The notes under the pieces were generated by a model that ran no database searches, had not been told where the DNA came from, and saw only the letters and a list, made by a program, of their open reading frames with translations. Positions 9,511 to 18,436 of a stretch of DNA of 64,000 bases are shown one piece after another. Made by a program: the position numbers and the translations under genes. The DNA is from Pseudomonas sp. GM41(2012) (lineage in GTDB: Bacteria > Pseudomonadota > Gammaproteobacteria > Pseudomonadales > Pseudomonadaceae). Positions within the stretch are counted from its first letter, which is position 1; each line of letters begins with the position of its first letter. The DNA is taken from the NCBI RefSeq assembly GCF_000282315.2, contig NZ_AKJN02000006.1, positions 2,046,001-2,110,000 on the forward strand, in the 5' to 3' direction.

Positions 9511-9623
9511 TGTGGGAGCGGGCTTGCTCGCGAAGGCGGTGTATCAGCAGGCATATGCCTGTCTCTTATACACATCTAGATGTGTATAAGAGACAGGCCT
9601 TGGCCTGCTGGCTCACTCCCACA
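9511..9623. repeat. REP doublet interrupted by adapter sequence
   Basis: The left arm TGTGGGAGCGGGCTTGCTCG is normal, the centre is replaced by the palindrome described at 9559-9596, and the right arm (GGCCTGCTGGCTCACTCCCACAG) is degenerate. The true genomic sequence here is doubtful. Confidence 0.75.
9559..9596. other. Sequencing-library artefact: paired Tn5 mosaic ends (Nextera mate-pair junction)
   Basis: CTGTCTCTTATACACATCT is followed directly by its reverse complement AGATGTGTATAAGAGACAG, a perfect 38-base palindrome. The 19-mer is the Tn5 mosaic end used in Nextera kits, and the back-to-back pair is the circularisation junction of mate-pair libraries. Translation across it gives the familiar contaminant peptide VSYTHLDVYKRQ. 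It is not a biological element. Confidence 0.97.
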
Positions 9624-9647
9624 GTGAACTGCGTTTCGTCAGTGAAT

Positions 9648-9677
9648 AAAAAAACAGCCTTCAATGGCTGTTTTTTT
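9648..9677. terminator. Rho-independent terminator (bidirectional)
   Basis: AAAAAACAGCC-TTCAAT-GGCTGTTTTTTT: short GC-rich stem with a T run on either strand. It lies downstream of queD and just upstream of the alpha/beta hydrolase gene. Confidence 0.85.
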
Positions 9678-9721
9678 ATGCCTATGCTTTTTGGCTCCCC
9701 CACGCCAAGAGGACACCCCCA

Positions 9722-10552
9722 ATGACTGACTGGCCGCTGCCTCAGACCTATCGCTTCAACGGTCGCTCCGTTCGTTACGCCGTACGGGGCGACGGTCCGC
9801 CGTTGGTGTTCGTGCATGGCACGCCTTTCTCTTCTTATGTGTGGCACCGGATTGCACCGCACTTCATCACCACCCATCGGGTGCATTACTTTGACCTGCT
9901 GGGTTATGGGCTATCGGAGAAAATCGAGGGCGATGTGTCGCTGGGTGTGCAGAACGACCTGCTGGCTCACTTGCTCGATCACTGGGGTCTGGCGCGACCA
10001 GACGTCGTCGCTCACGACTTCGGCGGCGCTACCGCTCTGCGTGCTCACCTGCTGAACGGCAAGGACTACCGCAGCCTGACGCTGATTGATCCCGTGGCAC
10101 TGACACCTTGGGGTTCGCCGTTTGTGCAGCATGTGCGTCAGCATGAGGCGGCCTTCAGTGGCCTGCCCGATTACATTCAGCAAGCGATTGTGCCGACCTA
10201 TATTCGCGGGGCGATCAAGCGCGAAATCCCGGACGACGAACTCGCGCCTTACGTGCAGCCGTGGCTTGGCGATCCAGGGCAAGCGGCGTTCTATCGGCAG
10301 GTTGCGCAGATGGACGAGCGCTATACCCGTGAGGTTGAAGGGCTGTATCCGTTGATTCGTTGTCCGGTGCAGATTCTGTGGGGGGAAGAAGATCAGTGGA
10401 TTCCCATTGAACGCGGGCAGGCATTGCATCAGATGATTCCGGGGTCGCGGTTTCAGGCGATTCCGAATGCCGGGCATCTGGTTCAGGAAGATGCGCCGGA
10501 AGCGATCGTCGCGGCGCTCCTGCGGTTTCTGCCGCAACACAAATCCCCCTGA
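9722..10552 (+). CDS. Alpha/beta hydrolase of the haloalkane dehalogenase / epoxide hydrolase type
   Basis: 276 residues with the alpha/beta hydrolase core. The oxyanion motif is HGTP (residues 32-35) and the nucleophile elbow is VAHDFGG, with Asp99 in place of the serine of esterases. An aspartate nucleophile is found in haloalkane dehalogenases, fluoroacetate dehalogenases and epoxide hydrolases. The acid is probably in WGEEDQWIP and the catalytic histidine in NAGHLVQED (~257). No signal peptide. It follows a strong terminator, so it has its own promoter. Real substrate unknown. Confidence 0.78.
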   Translation: MTDWPLPQTYRFNGRSVRYAVRGDGPPLVFVHGTPFSSYVWHRIAPHFITTHRVHYFDLLGYGLSEKIEGDVSLGVQNDLLAHLLDHWGLARPDVVAHDFGGATALRAHLLNGKDYRSLTLIDPVALTPWGSPFVQHVRQHEAAFSGLPDYIQQAIVPTYIRGAIKREIPDDELAPYVQPWLGDPGQAAFYRQVAQMDERYTREVEGLYPLIRCPVQILWGEEDQWIPIERGQALHQMIPGSRFQAIPNAGHLVQEDAPEAIVAALLRFLPQHKSP

Positions 10553-10567
10553 AGAAACCGAATCCCT

Positions 10568-10670
10568 TGTGGGAGCGAGCCGGCTCCGGGCGGCGTTCCG
10601 ACGATGACGGCAGCACATCCAACACCAAGGTGACTGTCAGGCAGCCATCGCGAGCAGGCTCGCTCCCACA
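10568..10670. repeat. REP doublet (REPIN), divergent left arm
   Basis: Left arm TGTGGGAGCGAGCCGGCTCC and right arm CGAGCAGGCTCGCTCCCACA flank ~55 bases between the hydrolase and codB. Confidence 0.8.
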
Positions 10671-10763
10671 TGGGTTCTGTGTTCCTTCAGGTGCACCTCT
10701 TTCGCGCCCTTCCCCAAGCCAAATTCCCCCGCTCGGCTATAAATAACTACACCACCCAACGCT

Positions 10764-10779
10764 TGGCACGACCACTGCA
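10764..10779 (+). promoter_or_regulatory. Sigma-54 promoter of codBA
   Basis: TGGCACGACCACTGCA matches the sigma-54 consensus TGGCACG-N4-TTGCA with one change; the invariant GG (10765-10766) and GC (10777-10778) are exactly ten bases apart. It ends 38 bases before the codB ATG. A GGTGCACC palindrome at 10690-10697 could be part of an NtrC site, which would tie cytosine use to nitrogen limitation. Confidence 0.7.
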
Positions 10780-10817
10780 ACACGCCCCCGCGTCACTCAT
10801 TCAGCAAGGAACGCCCC

Positions 10818-12089
10818 ATGACGCAGAACGATCCCGGCAACGATTACCCCCTCAGCGAAGTCCCGATGCATGCCCGCAAAGGCCTGGCCTCAACGGCCAT
10901 GGTGCTGCTGGGTTTCACCTTTTTTACCGCGACCATGTTTGCCGGCGGCAAGCTGGGTGTGGCGTTCAGTTTCGGCGAGATGATGGCGGTGATTATCGTC
11001 GGCAATCTGCTGCTGGGGATCTACGCCGCCGGCCTGGGCTACATCGCCTTCAAGAGCGGTCTGAACTCGGTGCTGATGGGGCGCTTTTGCTTCGGTGAAG
11101 TGGGCAGCAAGCTCAGCGACCTGATCCTCGGCTTTACCCAGATCGGCTGGTACGCCTGGGGCACAGCCACTGCCGCTGTGGTGCTGGGCAAGTATTTCGA
11201 GTTGAGCGAGGGCACCGTTCTCGGGCTGATGGTGCTGTTCGGCCTGGTGTTTTGCGCGACCGCGTATGTCGGTTACCGCGGCCTGGAGATTCTGTCGTAC
11301 ATCGCCGTACCGGCGATGATGTTGCTGCTGATGCTGTCGATGTGGGTGGCCACGGTGAAGGTCGGTGGCCTCGACGGTTTGCTCGCGGTAGTCCCGACGG
11401 GAACACTGGATTGGTCGACCGCGATTACCCTGGTGTTCGGCACCTTTGTCAGCGGCGCAACCCAGGCAACCAACTGGACGCGTTTCTCCCGTTCAGCCCG
11501 CGTCGCGGTGCTGGCGAGCCTGATCGGTTTCTTCATCGGCAACGGCCTGATGGTGTTGATCGGGGCCTATGGCGCCATCGTCTACCAGCAACCGGACGTG
11601 GTCGAAGTGTTGCTGTTGCAAGGCTTCGCCATGGCGGCGATGGCGATGTTGCTGCTCAATATCTGGAGCACCCAGGACAACACCATCTACAACTTCGCCG
11701 TCGCCGGTTGCAACCTGCTGCGCACTGGCCGTCGCAAGACCGTGACCCTGGCGGGCGCGGTGATCGGCACATTGCTGGCGCTGCTGGGCATGTACGACCT
11801 GCTGGTGCCCTACCTGATTCTGCTGGGCACTGTGATTCCGCCGATTGGCGGCGTGATCATGGCGGACTTCTTCTACCGCTATCGTGGTCAATATCCACGT
11901 CTGGCCGATGCCCGGTTGCCGGCGTTCAATTGGCCCGGTTTGGCCGCCTACGCAGTCGGCACCGTTGCCGCGTTCAGTTCACCGTGGGTCGCACCACTGG
12001 TAGGGATTGCCGCTGCCGCGTTAACGTATGTGGTACTGACCGGCGTGCTGGGTGCCCGTACTGCCAACGCACCATTACAAGATCTATAA
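10818..12089 (+). CDS. codB: Cytosine permease CodB
   Basis: 423 residues with about 12 membrane segments, belonging to the NCS1 nucleobase transporter family. Typical features are the N-terminal SEVPMHARKGLASTAMVLLG stretch, GFTQIGWYAWGTA in a membrane segment, and TQATNWTRFSRSA. It imports cytosine for the deaminase encoded 13 bases downstream. AAGGA lies 8 bases before the ATG. The promoter region carries a sigma-54 motif. Confidence 0.93.
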   Translation: MTQNDPGNDYPLSEVPMHARKGLASTAMVLLGFTFFTATMFAGGKLGVAFSFGEMMAVIIVGNLLLGIYAAGLGYIAFKSGLNSVLMGRFCFGEVGSKLSDLILGFTQIGWYAWGTATAAVVLGKYFELSEGTVLGLMVLFGLVFCATAYVGYRGLEILSYIAVPAMMLLLMLSMWVATVKVGGLDGLLAVVPTGTLDWSTAITLVFGTFVSGATQATNWTRFSRSARVAVLASLIGFFIGNGLMVLIGAYGAIVYQQPDVVEVLLLQGFAMAAMAMLLLNIWSTQDNTIYNFAVAGCNLLRTGRRKTVTLAGAVIGTLLALLGMYDLLVPYLILLGTVIPPIGGVIMADFFYRYRGQYPRLADARLPAFNWPGLAAYAVGTVAAFSSPWVAPLVGIAAAALTYVVLTGVLGARTANAPLQDL

Positions 12090-12102
12090 AAGGATTCGCC
12101 TG

Positions 12103-13350
12103 ATGCACATCATCAATGCCCGCCTGCGCAACCAAGATGGCCTGCATGAATTGCACCTGGAAAACGGCCTGATCAGCAACATCGCCCGACAGACTGAAGC
12201 GCCGACCCTGGGCCCCGATGATCTGGACGCCGGCGGCAACCTGGTGGTGCCACCCTTCGTCGAGCCACACATCCACCTCGACGCCACGCTCACCGCCGGC
12301 GAGCCGCGCTGGAACATGAGCGGCACGCTGTTCGAAGGCATCGAGTGCTGGGGCGAGCGCAAGGTGACCATCACCGAAGAGGACACCAAAACCCGCGCCA
12401 AGAAAACCATCCAGACCCTCGCCGCCCACGGCATCCAGCACGTGCGCACCCACGTCGACGTCACCGACCCGCAGCTCACCGCGCTCAAGGCGATGCTCGA
12501 AGTGCGCGAGGAAAGCCGTCACCTGATCGACATGCAGATCGTTGCGTTCCCGCAGGAAGGCATCGAGTCGTACCGCAACGGTCGCGAGCTGATGGAAGAA
12601 GCGATCCGCATGGGCGCCGATGTGGTCGGCGGTATTCCGCATTTCGAGTACACCCGCGATCAAGGCGTGAGTTCAGTCAAATTCCTGATGGACCTGGCCG
12701 AGCGCACCGGTTGCCTGGTGGACGTGCATTGCGATGAAACCGACGACCCGCACTCACGCTTTCTAGAGGTGCTGGCCGAAGAAGCCCGCTGCCGCGACAT
12801 GGGCTCACGGGTCACCGCCAGCCACACCACGGCCATGGGCTCTTACGACAACGCTTACTGCGCCAAACTGTTTCGCCTGCTCGGGCATTCGGGGATCAGT
12901 TTTGTCTCCTGCCCCACCGAAAGCATTCACCTGCAAGGGCGCTTCGACAACTTTCCGAAACGCCGTGGCGTAACCCGAGTGAATGAGTTGCTGGAAGCGG
13001 GAATGAACGTGTGTTTCGGCCAGGACTCTATCGTCGACCCGTGGTATCCCCTGGGCAACGGCAACATCTTGCGAGTGCTCGAAGCCGGCCTGCACATCTG
13101 CCACATGCTTGGTTACCGCAACCTGCAAAGCGCGCTGGACCTGGTCACCGACAACAGCGCCAAGGCCATGAACCTGGGTGATCGTTATGGACTGGAACGC
13201 GGGCGGCCGGCGAATTTGCTGATTCTGTCGGCGGACAGCGATTACGAAGTGATCCGCAGCCAGGGCCTGCCGCTGTATTCGGTGCGCGATGGCAAGGTGT
13301 TGATGAAGCGGCAGATGCCGGTGGTGGAGTTCTTCGGCGATCAGAGCTGA
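12103..13350 (+). CDS. codA: Cytosine deaminase CodA
   Basis: 415 residues, amidohydrolase superfamily. Metal ligands are visible: H56 and H58 in EPHIHLDAT, the third histidine and catalytic glutamate region in DVHCDETDD, and the aspartate in FGQDSIVDPW. It hydrolyses cytosine to uracil and ammonia. AGGA lies 9 bases before ATG 12103; the ORF extends 17 codons upstream, overlapping codB, but the downstream ATG fits the family. It forms the codBA operon with the permease; released ammonia explains a possible nitrogen-regulated promoter. Confidence 0.95.
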   Translation: MHIINARLRNQDGLHELHLENGLISNIARQTEAPTLGPDDLDAGGNLVVPPFVEPHIHLDATLTAGEPRWNMSGTLFEGIECWGERKVTITEEDTKTRAKKTIQTLAAHGIQHVRTHVDVTDPQLTALKAMLEVREESRHLIDMQIVAFPQEGIESYRNGRELMEEAIRMGADVVGGIPHFEYTRDQGVSSVKFLMDLAERTGCLVDVHCDETDDPHSRFLEVLAEEARCRDMGSRVTASHTTAMGSYDNAYCAKLFRLLGHSGISFVSCPTESIHLQGRFDNFPKRRGVTRVNELLEAGMNVCFGQDSIVDPWYPLGNGNILRVLEAGLHICHMLGYRNLQSALDLVTDNSAKAMNLGDRYGLERGRPANLLILSADSDYEVIRSQGLPLYSVRDGKVLMKRQMPVVEFFGDQS

Positions 13351-13374
13351 GATTTGCATTGGCTGGGCTTGCCT

Positions 13375-13469
13375 CATCGCGAGCAGGCTCGCTCCCACAA
13401 TTGATCTCCAGTGGACGCAAACGCTGAGTACACCTCAGATCCACTGTGGGAGCGAGCCTGCTCGCGATG
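13375..13469. repeat. REP doublet (REPIN)
   Basis: Arms CATCGCGAGCAGGCTCGCTC and GAGCGAGCCTGCTCGCGATG face each other about 45 bases apart, between the convergent codA and dapF-like genes. Confidence 0.9.
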
Positions 13470-13481
13470 GCGATCTAACAA

Positions 13482-14474
13482 TCAGCTCATCAACCGCGCC
13501 GTACCAAACAACCTGACCCGACTCAATTCACCCTGCTCTTCCTCCAGAAGAATCGGCGCAGTACCCCCAGGCATGACCACATTTACCTCCCCGGCACTGA
13601 CCCAACCCACCCGCCACGCCGCGCAAGCCACCGCACTGGCGCTGGTGCCCGACGACGCCGTCGGCCCCTCTCCGCGCTCGAATACCCGCGCGACGACTCG
13701 CCCCTCGGATTCAAGCATCGCCCATTGCAGATTGATCCCCGCCGGGCACGGCCTGCCTTCCCCGGTCGGCATGGCATAGGCGATACGCGTCAGCCCTTCG
13801 GACAATCCCGCTTGGCGCATCTGCTCATTACTCGGCAAGGCGCCCGAGTTATCCACAAGCGTTACGCAATGCGGATTGCCAACCCGCACGAATTGACTGC
13901 GCGCCCACCCGGCATCCAGCAATGCCAATGGCTGGACGTGGCTGAGTTCGCGACCATTGAATGCCACGCCTTCAACCCCTTCGGCACTGACAGCCCCCGG
14001 TCCGAAGGCAGGCTTGCCCAAGTCCAGCCAAAAACCGTGAACACCTTCGACCTGCGCCAGTTTCACCGATGTTTCTCCCGGTGAAGGCATATCGGCCTTG
14101 TCATGATAAACCCTGAGCAGACACGCCTCGTCCCTCGGCCAGAGCCCAAGGTCGCTGAGCGCCTGGGAAAAAATCGTCAGGCCGTTGCCGCTACGCTCGG
14201 CCAGGGTGCCGTCGGTGTTCACGATCAACAAATCAAAAGGATGCGACGACTGGAACGGCCCCACCAGCAAACCATCGCTACGATGGGCCTTGCTGCCCGG
14301 TGGTTGTGTGCCGGGAGCCCAGCCACAGCAAGCCTCGATGGCCGCCAACGCCCAGACCTTGCGGGTTTGCGCGGCGTCGCTGGCCTGATCGGGTATGTCG
14401 ATACCATTGCTGCGCAAGTCCTCAGGCGCCACAACCATGTAGATATTGCCTCGTGCATCGTACCTCCGCGCCAT
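13482..14474 (-). CDS. DapF-fold protein lacking both catalytic cysteines
   Basis: 330 residues; typical DapF is ~276. Diaminopimelate-epimerase fold motifs are clear: ERSGNGLT (93-100), GNPHCV (199-204), RVFERGEGPT (263-272) and SSGTSASA (274-281). In real DapF the first motif is CGNG and the last ACGTGA; here both catalytic cysteines are serine (S95, S275), so two-base epimerisation by thiols is not possible. It may be a different isomerase or dehydratase, as in PhzF-type relatives, or a non-enzymatic homologue. Extra N-terminal residues (15-70) include CCGWAPGTQPPG. Start ATG 14474 has GGGAGG before it. It stands alone and convergent to codA. Confidence 0.75.
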   Translation of the reverse strand: MARRYDARGNIYMVVAPEDLRSNGIDIPDQASDAAQTRKVWALAAIEACCGWAPGTQPPGSKAHRSDGLLVGPFQSSHPFDLLIVNTDGTLAERSGNGLTIFSQALSDLGLWPRDEACLLRVYHDKADMPSPGETSVKLAQVEGVHGFWLDLGKPAFGPGAVSAEGVEGVAFNGRELSHVQPLALLDAGWARSQFVRVGNPHCVTLVDNSGALPSNEQMRQAGLSEGLTRIAYAMPTGEGRPCPAGINLQWAMLESEGRVVARVFERGEGPTASSGTSASAVACAAWRVGWVSAGEVNVVMPGGTAPILLEEEQGELSRVRLFGTARLMS

Positions 14475-14642
14475 GGCGCCCTCCCTTTAGAAATCATTGG
14501 TCGGGCTCAACATATCGCGAAACACCGTCAGGCTGTGCAAGGATGTCACCCTGCCTCACCGCGAACCTGAGCGGACGCTGATCGAACCCTCGCAGGTCGA
14601 TCACTGTCCCTTGGGGACGCGACGTTTTTGCCAAGGATTGAT

Positions 14643-15794
14643 ATGACCAACCTCAACACTCAAACCGCATTTGTTCCCGGACGCCTGGAACAGATGTCCA
14701 CGCGGATCGCCTTTTTCATTGCCGGTTTCGGCATCGCTGCGTGGGCGCCGCTCGTGCCTTACGCCAAGGCTCGGGCCGGGCTGGATGAAGGGACGCTCGG
14801 TTTGCTGCTGTTGTGCCTGGGGGTGGGCTCGATTCTGGCGATGCCGATGGCGGGGCTTCTGGCCACGCGTTTCGGCTGTCGCCGGGTGGTGAGCGCCGGG
14901 GTGTTGCTGATCTGTGCGGCCCTGCCGCTGTTGGCGACGGTGACGTCGATTCCGGCGTTGATTGCCGCGTTGTTCATGTTCGGCGCGGGGTTGGGCACGG
15001 TGGATTCGACGGTGAACCTGCAAGCGGTGATCGTCGAACGGGCCAGCGGCAAGACCATGATGTCGGGCTTCCATGGGCTGTTCAGCCTCGGCGGGATTGT
15101 CGGTGCGGCGGGTGTCAGCGCCCTGCTCGGCTTCGGGGTTTCACCGCTGGGGGCCACGCTGGTGGTGATCGTGATGCTGCTGATCGCCCTGGCCAAGGCC
15201 GCGCCGCACCTCTTGCCTTACGGCAGCGAAAGTTCGGGGCCGGCGTTTGCTGTTCCCCATGGCATCGTGCTGTTCATCGGCGGGATGTGTTTCATCGTGT
15301 TCCTCGCCGAAGGCGCGGCGCTCGACTGGAGCGCGGTGTTCCTGGCGCAGGAACGCGGGATCGACACCGCTTATGCGGGACTGGGTTACGCAGCGTTTGC
15401 GTTGACCATGACCGTCGGCCGTTTGACCGGTGACTCGATCGTGCGTCGTCTCGGCGCAACGCGGGTGATTGTGTTCGGTGGCTTGACGGCCGCAGCGGGC
15501 CTGTTTGTGGCGACCTTCGCCCCAAGTTGGGAAGCGGCGCTGGTGGGTTATGCACTGTTGGGGGCGGGTTGTTCGAACATTGTGCCGGTGCTGTACACCG
15601 CAGTGGGCAAACAGACGGTGATGCCCGAAAGCGTCGCCGTGCCGGCGATTACCACGCTGGGTTATGCCGGGATTCTCGCGGGGCCTGCGTTGATCGGGTT
15701 TATCGCCCATGGCAGCAGTTTGAGTTTTGCCTTCGGGTTGATGGCGGTGTTGCTGGTGGCGGTGGCTATTGGTGGGAAGGTGTTGAGGGTCTGA
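14643..15794 (+). CDS. MFS transporter, YbjJ-like
   Basis: 383 residues, about 12 membrane segments. MFS motifs include LATRFGCRRVV in the loop after TM2 and GRLTGDSIVRRLG in the loop after TM8. The overall pattern (FHGLFSLGGIVGA in TM5, GCSNIVPVLYTAVG in TM10) resembles the E. coli YbjJ branch, whose substrate is unknown. ATG 14643 has AAGGA upstream; five more codons are open but lack a site. It is divergent from the DapF-like gene with 168 bases between them. Confidence 0.82.
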   Translation: MTNLNTQTAFVPGRLEQMSTRIAFFIAGFGIAAWAPLVPYAKARAGLDEGTLGLLLLCLGVGSILAMPMAGLLATRFGCRRVVSAGVLLICAALPLLATVTSIPALIAALFMFGAGLGTVDSTVNLQAVIVERASGKTMMSGFHGLFSLGGIVGAAGVSALLGFGVSPLGATLVVIVMLLIALAKAAPHLLPYGSESSGPAFAVPHGIVLFIGGMCFIVFLAEGAALDWSAVFLAQERGIDTAYAGLGYAAFALTMTVGRLTGDSIVRRLGATRVIVFGGLTAAAGLFVATFAPSWEAALVGYALLGAGCSNIVPVLYTAVGKQTVMPESVAVPAITTLGYAGILAGPALIGFIAHGSSLSFAFGLMAVLLVAVAIGGKVLRV

Positions 15795-15796
15795 AT

Positions 15797-15909
15797 TGTG
15801 GCGAGGGGGCTTGCCCCCGTTGGGCTGCGTAGCGGCCCTATAAATTTCGGCAGCAACACAGATTTTGCGACTGCTGCGCAGCCGAACGGGGGCAAGCCCC
15901 CTCGCCACA
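15797..15909. repeat. Inverted repeat, GTGGCGAGGGG family
   Basis: TGTGGCGAGGGGGCTTGCCC on the left is mirrored by GGGCAAGCCCCCTCGCCACA on the right. Same family as 2066-2187. It lies between the convergent MFS and fecA genes. Confidence 0.88.
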
Positions 15910-15915
15910 GGGTTG

Positions 15916-18339
15916 TTAGAAACCGACGCTCGCCTGCACAAAGAACGTGCGAGGTGCGCCAACGTACATCCCCGAGTTGTTGTCGCTGGAGCGGGTGAAG
16001 TACTGCTTGTCGAAAATGTTCTTCACCCCGGCACCGACTTTCAGATTCGACAACTGCGCGCCGAAGTCATAACCGGCGCGCACGTTCCAGGTGACGTAAC
16101 CCGGGATGTCGCCGTACTGGCCGTCCGCGGTACCTTCGGTGATGTAGTTGTTGGTGAAGCTGCCGTCGGCGTTCACAGCCACGCCCGGCGAACGCTGCTT
16201 GGACTGGGCAAAGGCATCGAGGTTGTAGGTCCAGCGGTTGATGTCATAACGCAGGCCGGCAGTCGCCACCTGACGCGAGTAGAACGGCAGGTCACGGCCC
16301 TTGAAGCCTGGGATCTCGCCTTCATAAACAGCACGCGTGTAGGTGAAACCAGCGTTAGCGGTCAGGCCGTCAAGCCGTGGATCCAGTGCCGCCATGTCGT
16401 AGTGCACCGAGGCTTCGAGGCCCTGGTGCGTGGTTGCGCCGAGGTTGGTCCAGCCCGCATCGTTGCTGATGTATTGCAGCTCTTTATCGAAGTCGATGTA
16501 GAACAGCGTCACTTCCCCGCCCCACACATCATTGTTGTAGCGCGTGCCGATTTCGTAGGTCTTGGCCTTTTCCGGTTCCAGGCCATTGGCGGTATTGTCA
16601 CCCGCGCCACCCTGGCCGAGCTGGAAATACTGCAGGCTGCCGAACGAGGTTTCGTAGTTGGCAAACAGCTTCCACTCTTCCGACACGTGATACATCACGC
16701 TCAGGGCCGGCAACGGCTCGTTGCTTTCGATGCTGCGGTTCTTTTCCAACACCGGTTTGCCGGCCGTGTCGAGCACCGGCCGCTCGTGCCAATCGGTGCT
16801 GATGTGTTCAAAGCGGATGCCGGGGGTGATGGTCCAGTTACCGACGTCGATTTTGTTATCGACGTACACCGAGTTGGCTTCAGTGCCACCGGTGCGGTCC
16901 TGATACACATGCCCGTCCGAGCTCTTGGTCACGACCGGCTCGTTGTTGACCAGCGCCAGGCGGCTCGCCTCTTCGTGCATGCCTTCCTTGAGGTAGCGAT
17001 AACCGACACTGACTTCCTGGGTAGTCGGGCCGACATCGAACACATGGGAGACCCGCGGTTCAATCCCGAAGGTGTAGTAAGTACGCGGGAACGAGCCGAG
17101 GGTTTTCTGATCGCGAGCGGCGATGTTGCTGCCACGGAAGCTGTCGGAATAGTAAGTCAGCACTTCGGCCTGGGTGCGGTCGTCGATCTGCCGTGCCCAC
17201 TTGAACGAGACGTCCTTGCGGCGGCCGCTGAAGTTGTCGTTGTTGCGGTCGGACTGGTACGGATCGGCGTCGTACTGCGCCTGGGTCAGGCCGCCGGGCA
17301 TGTCGGCGCTGGCGTCGTAGTAGTGAAAGTTGAGGCTGAAATCGTCGACATCGGTGGGTGCCCAGTGGGTCTTGAGGATCACGTCGTCGATGTCGTTGCC
17401 GTTGTTGCGTTCACGGTAACCGTTGCCGTTCACGCCCGAGTACAGCAGCGCCATGCCGATGCCGTTGTCCGCGGTGCCGCCGAGAAACGCCGTGTCGATG
17501 TGCTTCCAGCCACCGTGCCGGGAGGTTTCCAGGGTCGAGCCGATTTCACCGGTGGCTTTTTCCGGAATCGCGCGGGTGACGAAGTTGATCACGCCACCGA
17601 CGTTCTGCGGCCCGTAACGCACGGAGCCGGCTCCGCGAACCACGTCGATGCTGTCGAGGTTGCCGGAAGAAATCGGGGCCATGGACAATTGCGGTTGGCC
17701 GTACGGGGCAAACGCTGCCGGCACGCCGTCAATCAGCACGGTGGAGCGTGGCGACAGGCGTGAAGTCAGGCCGCGCACGCCGACGTTCAGGGAAATGTCG
17801 CTGCCGCCGGTGCCGTTGGCGTCCTGCACTTGCACACCGGGCACGCGCTTCAGCACGTCGCCGACGTTCATCGCGCCCTGCTCGACCATCGCCTCACGGC
17901 GAATCACCGTACGGGCGCCGGGGTGGTTCTGCACCACGGCTGCATCGGCGTCACCGAGCCAGTCGCCGACCACTTTGATGTCGGTCACGCCCAGTTCCAA
18001 AGGGCCGTTGGCAGCCGAAGTCGGTGCCGGCATCAACGTGACCGAACCTTCATCGATCTGGTATTGCAGACCGCTGCCTTGCAGCAGTTGGCGCAGCGCG
18101 TCTTCTGGCGAGAGGTTGCCGTCCACCGCCGGGGCCTGTTTGCCGGCGACCAGCTCAGGGCTGAAAAACACCTGCAGCGAGGTTTGCTGGCCCAGTTCAC
18201 TCAGGGCCTGACCCAGGGGTTGCGCCGGGATGTGAATCGCGTCGGCGGCAAAAGCCTGGGGCAGCGCCGCGGTGACAGCCAGGGCGAGAGCGAGGCGCAA
18301 CCAAGGTGATTTGTTGTTTTTAGCGGTGGATTTTTTCAC
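15916..18339 (-). CDS. fecA: Ferric-citrate type TonB-dependent outer-membrane receptor FecA
   Basis: 807 residues. A signal peptide (~1-31, ending QAFA) is followed by an STN signalling domain (~32-105), the plug domain (GARTVIRREAMVEQGAMNVG; IDVVRGAGSVRYGPQNVGGV) and a beta barrel ending in phenylalanine. Stretches such as VVGDWLGDA, RSTVLIDGVPAAFAPYGQPQ and PRVSHVFDVGPTTQEVSVGY resemble E. coli FecA closely, so ferric dicitrate is the likely ligand. The STN domain signals through FecR to FecI, encoded just upstream. The start codon is GTG at 18339, with AGGA 11 bases before it. Confidence 0.9.
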   Translation of the reverse strand: MKKSTAKNNKSPWLRLALALAVTAALPQAFAADAIHIPAQPLGQALSELGQQTSLQVFFSPELVAGKQAPAVDGNLSPEDALRQLLQGSGLQYQIDEGSVTLMPAPTSAANGPLELGVTDIKVVGDWLGDADAAVVQNHPGARTVIRREAMVEQGAMNVGDVLKRVPGVQVQDANGTGGSDISLNVGVRGLTSRLSPRSTVLIDGVPAAFAPYGQPQLSMAPISSGNLDSIDVVRGAGSVRYGPQNVGGVINFVTRAIPEKATGEIGSTLETSRHGGWKHIDTAFLGGTADNGIGMALLYSGVNGNGYRERNNGNDIDDVILKTHWAPTDVDDFSLNFHYYDASADMPGGLTQAQYDADPYQSDRNNDNFSGRRKDVSFKWARQIDDRTQAEVLTYYSDSFRGSNIAARDQKTLGSFPRTYYTFGIEPRVSHVFDVGPTTQEVSVGYRYLKEGMHEEASRLALVNNEPVVTKSSDGHVYQDRTGGTEANSVYVDNKIDVGNWTITPGIRFEHISTDWHERPVLDTAGKPVLEKNRSIESNEPLPALSVMYHVSEEWKLFANYETSFGSLQYFQLGQGGAGDNTANGLEPEKAKTYEIGTRYNNDVWGGEVTLFYIDFDKELQYISNDAGWTNLGATTHQGLEASVHYDMAALDPRLDGLTANAGFTYTRAVYEGEIPGFKGRDLPFYSRQVATAGLRYDINRWTYNLDAFAQSKQRSPGVAVNADGSFTNNYITEGTADGQYGDIPGYVTWNVRAGYDFGAQLSNLKVGAGVKNIFDKQYFTRSSDNNSGMYVGAPRTFFVQASVGF

Positions 18340-18436
18340 GTCGAACGTAGTCCTGTGGATCGCAAGAGTGTGCGCTTGTTAATGCAAACCAGTTGCAGTT
18401 GGACAGGAAGACGATCAACTCGAAAAAAACCTGAAT

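Noticed and set aside
9559..9596. Real Tn5 insertion or transposon scar
   Set aside because: Only two mosaic ends back to back are present, with no transposon body and no 9-bp target duplication; the exact 38-mer is the mate-pair junction.
15865..17763. 632-codon open frame antisense to fecA
   Set aside because: Val/His-rich shadow frame without domain; fecA is unambiguous on the other strand.
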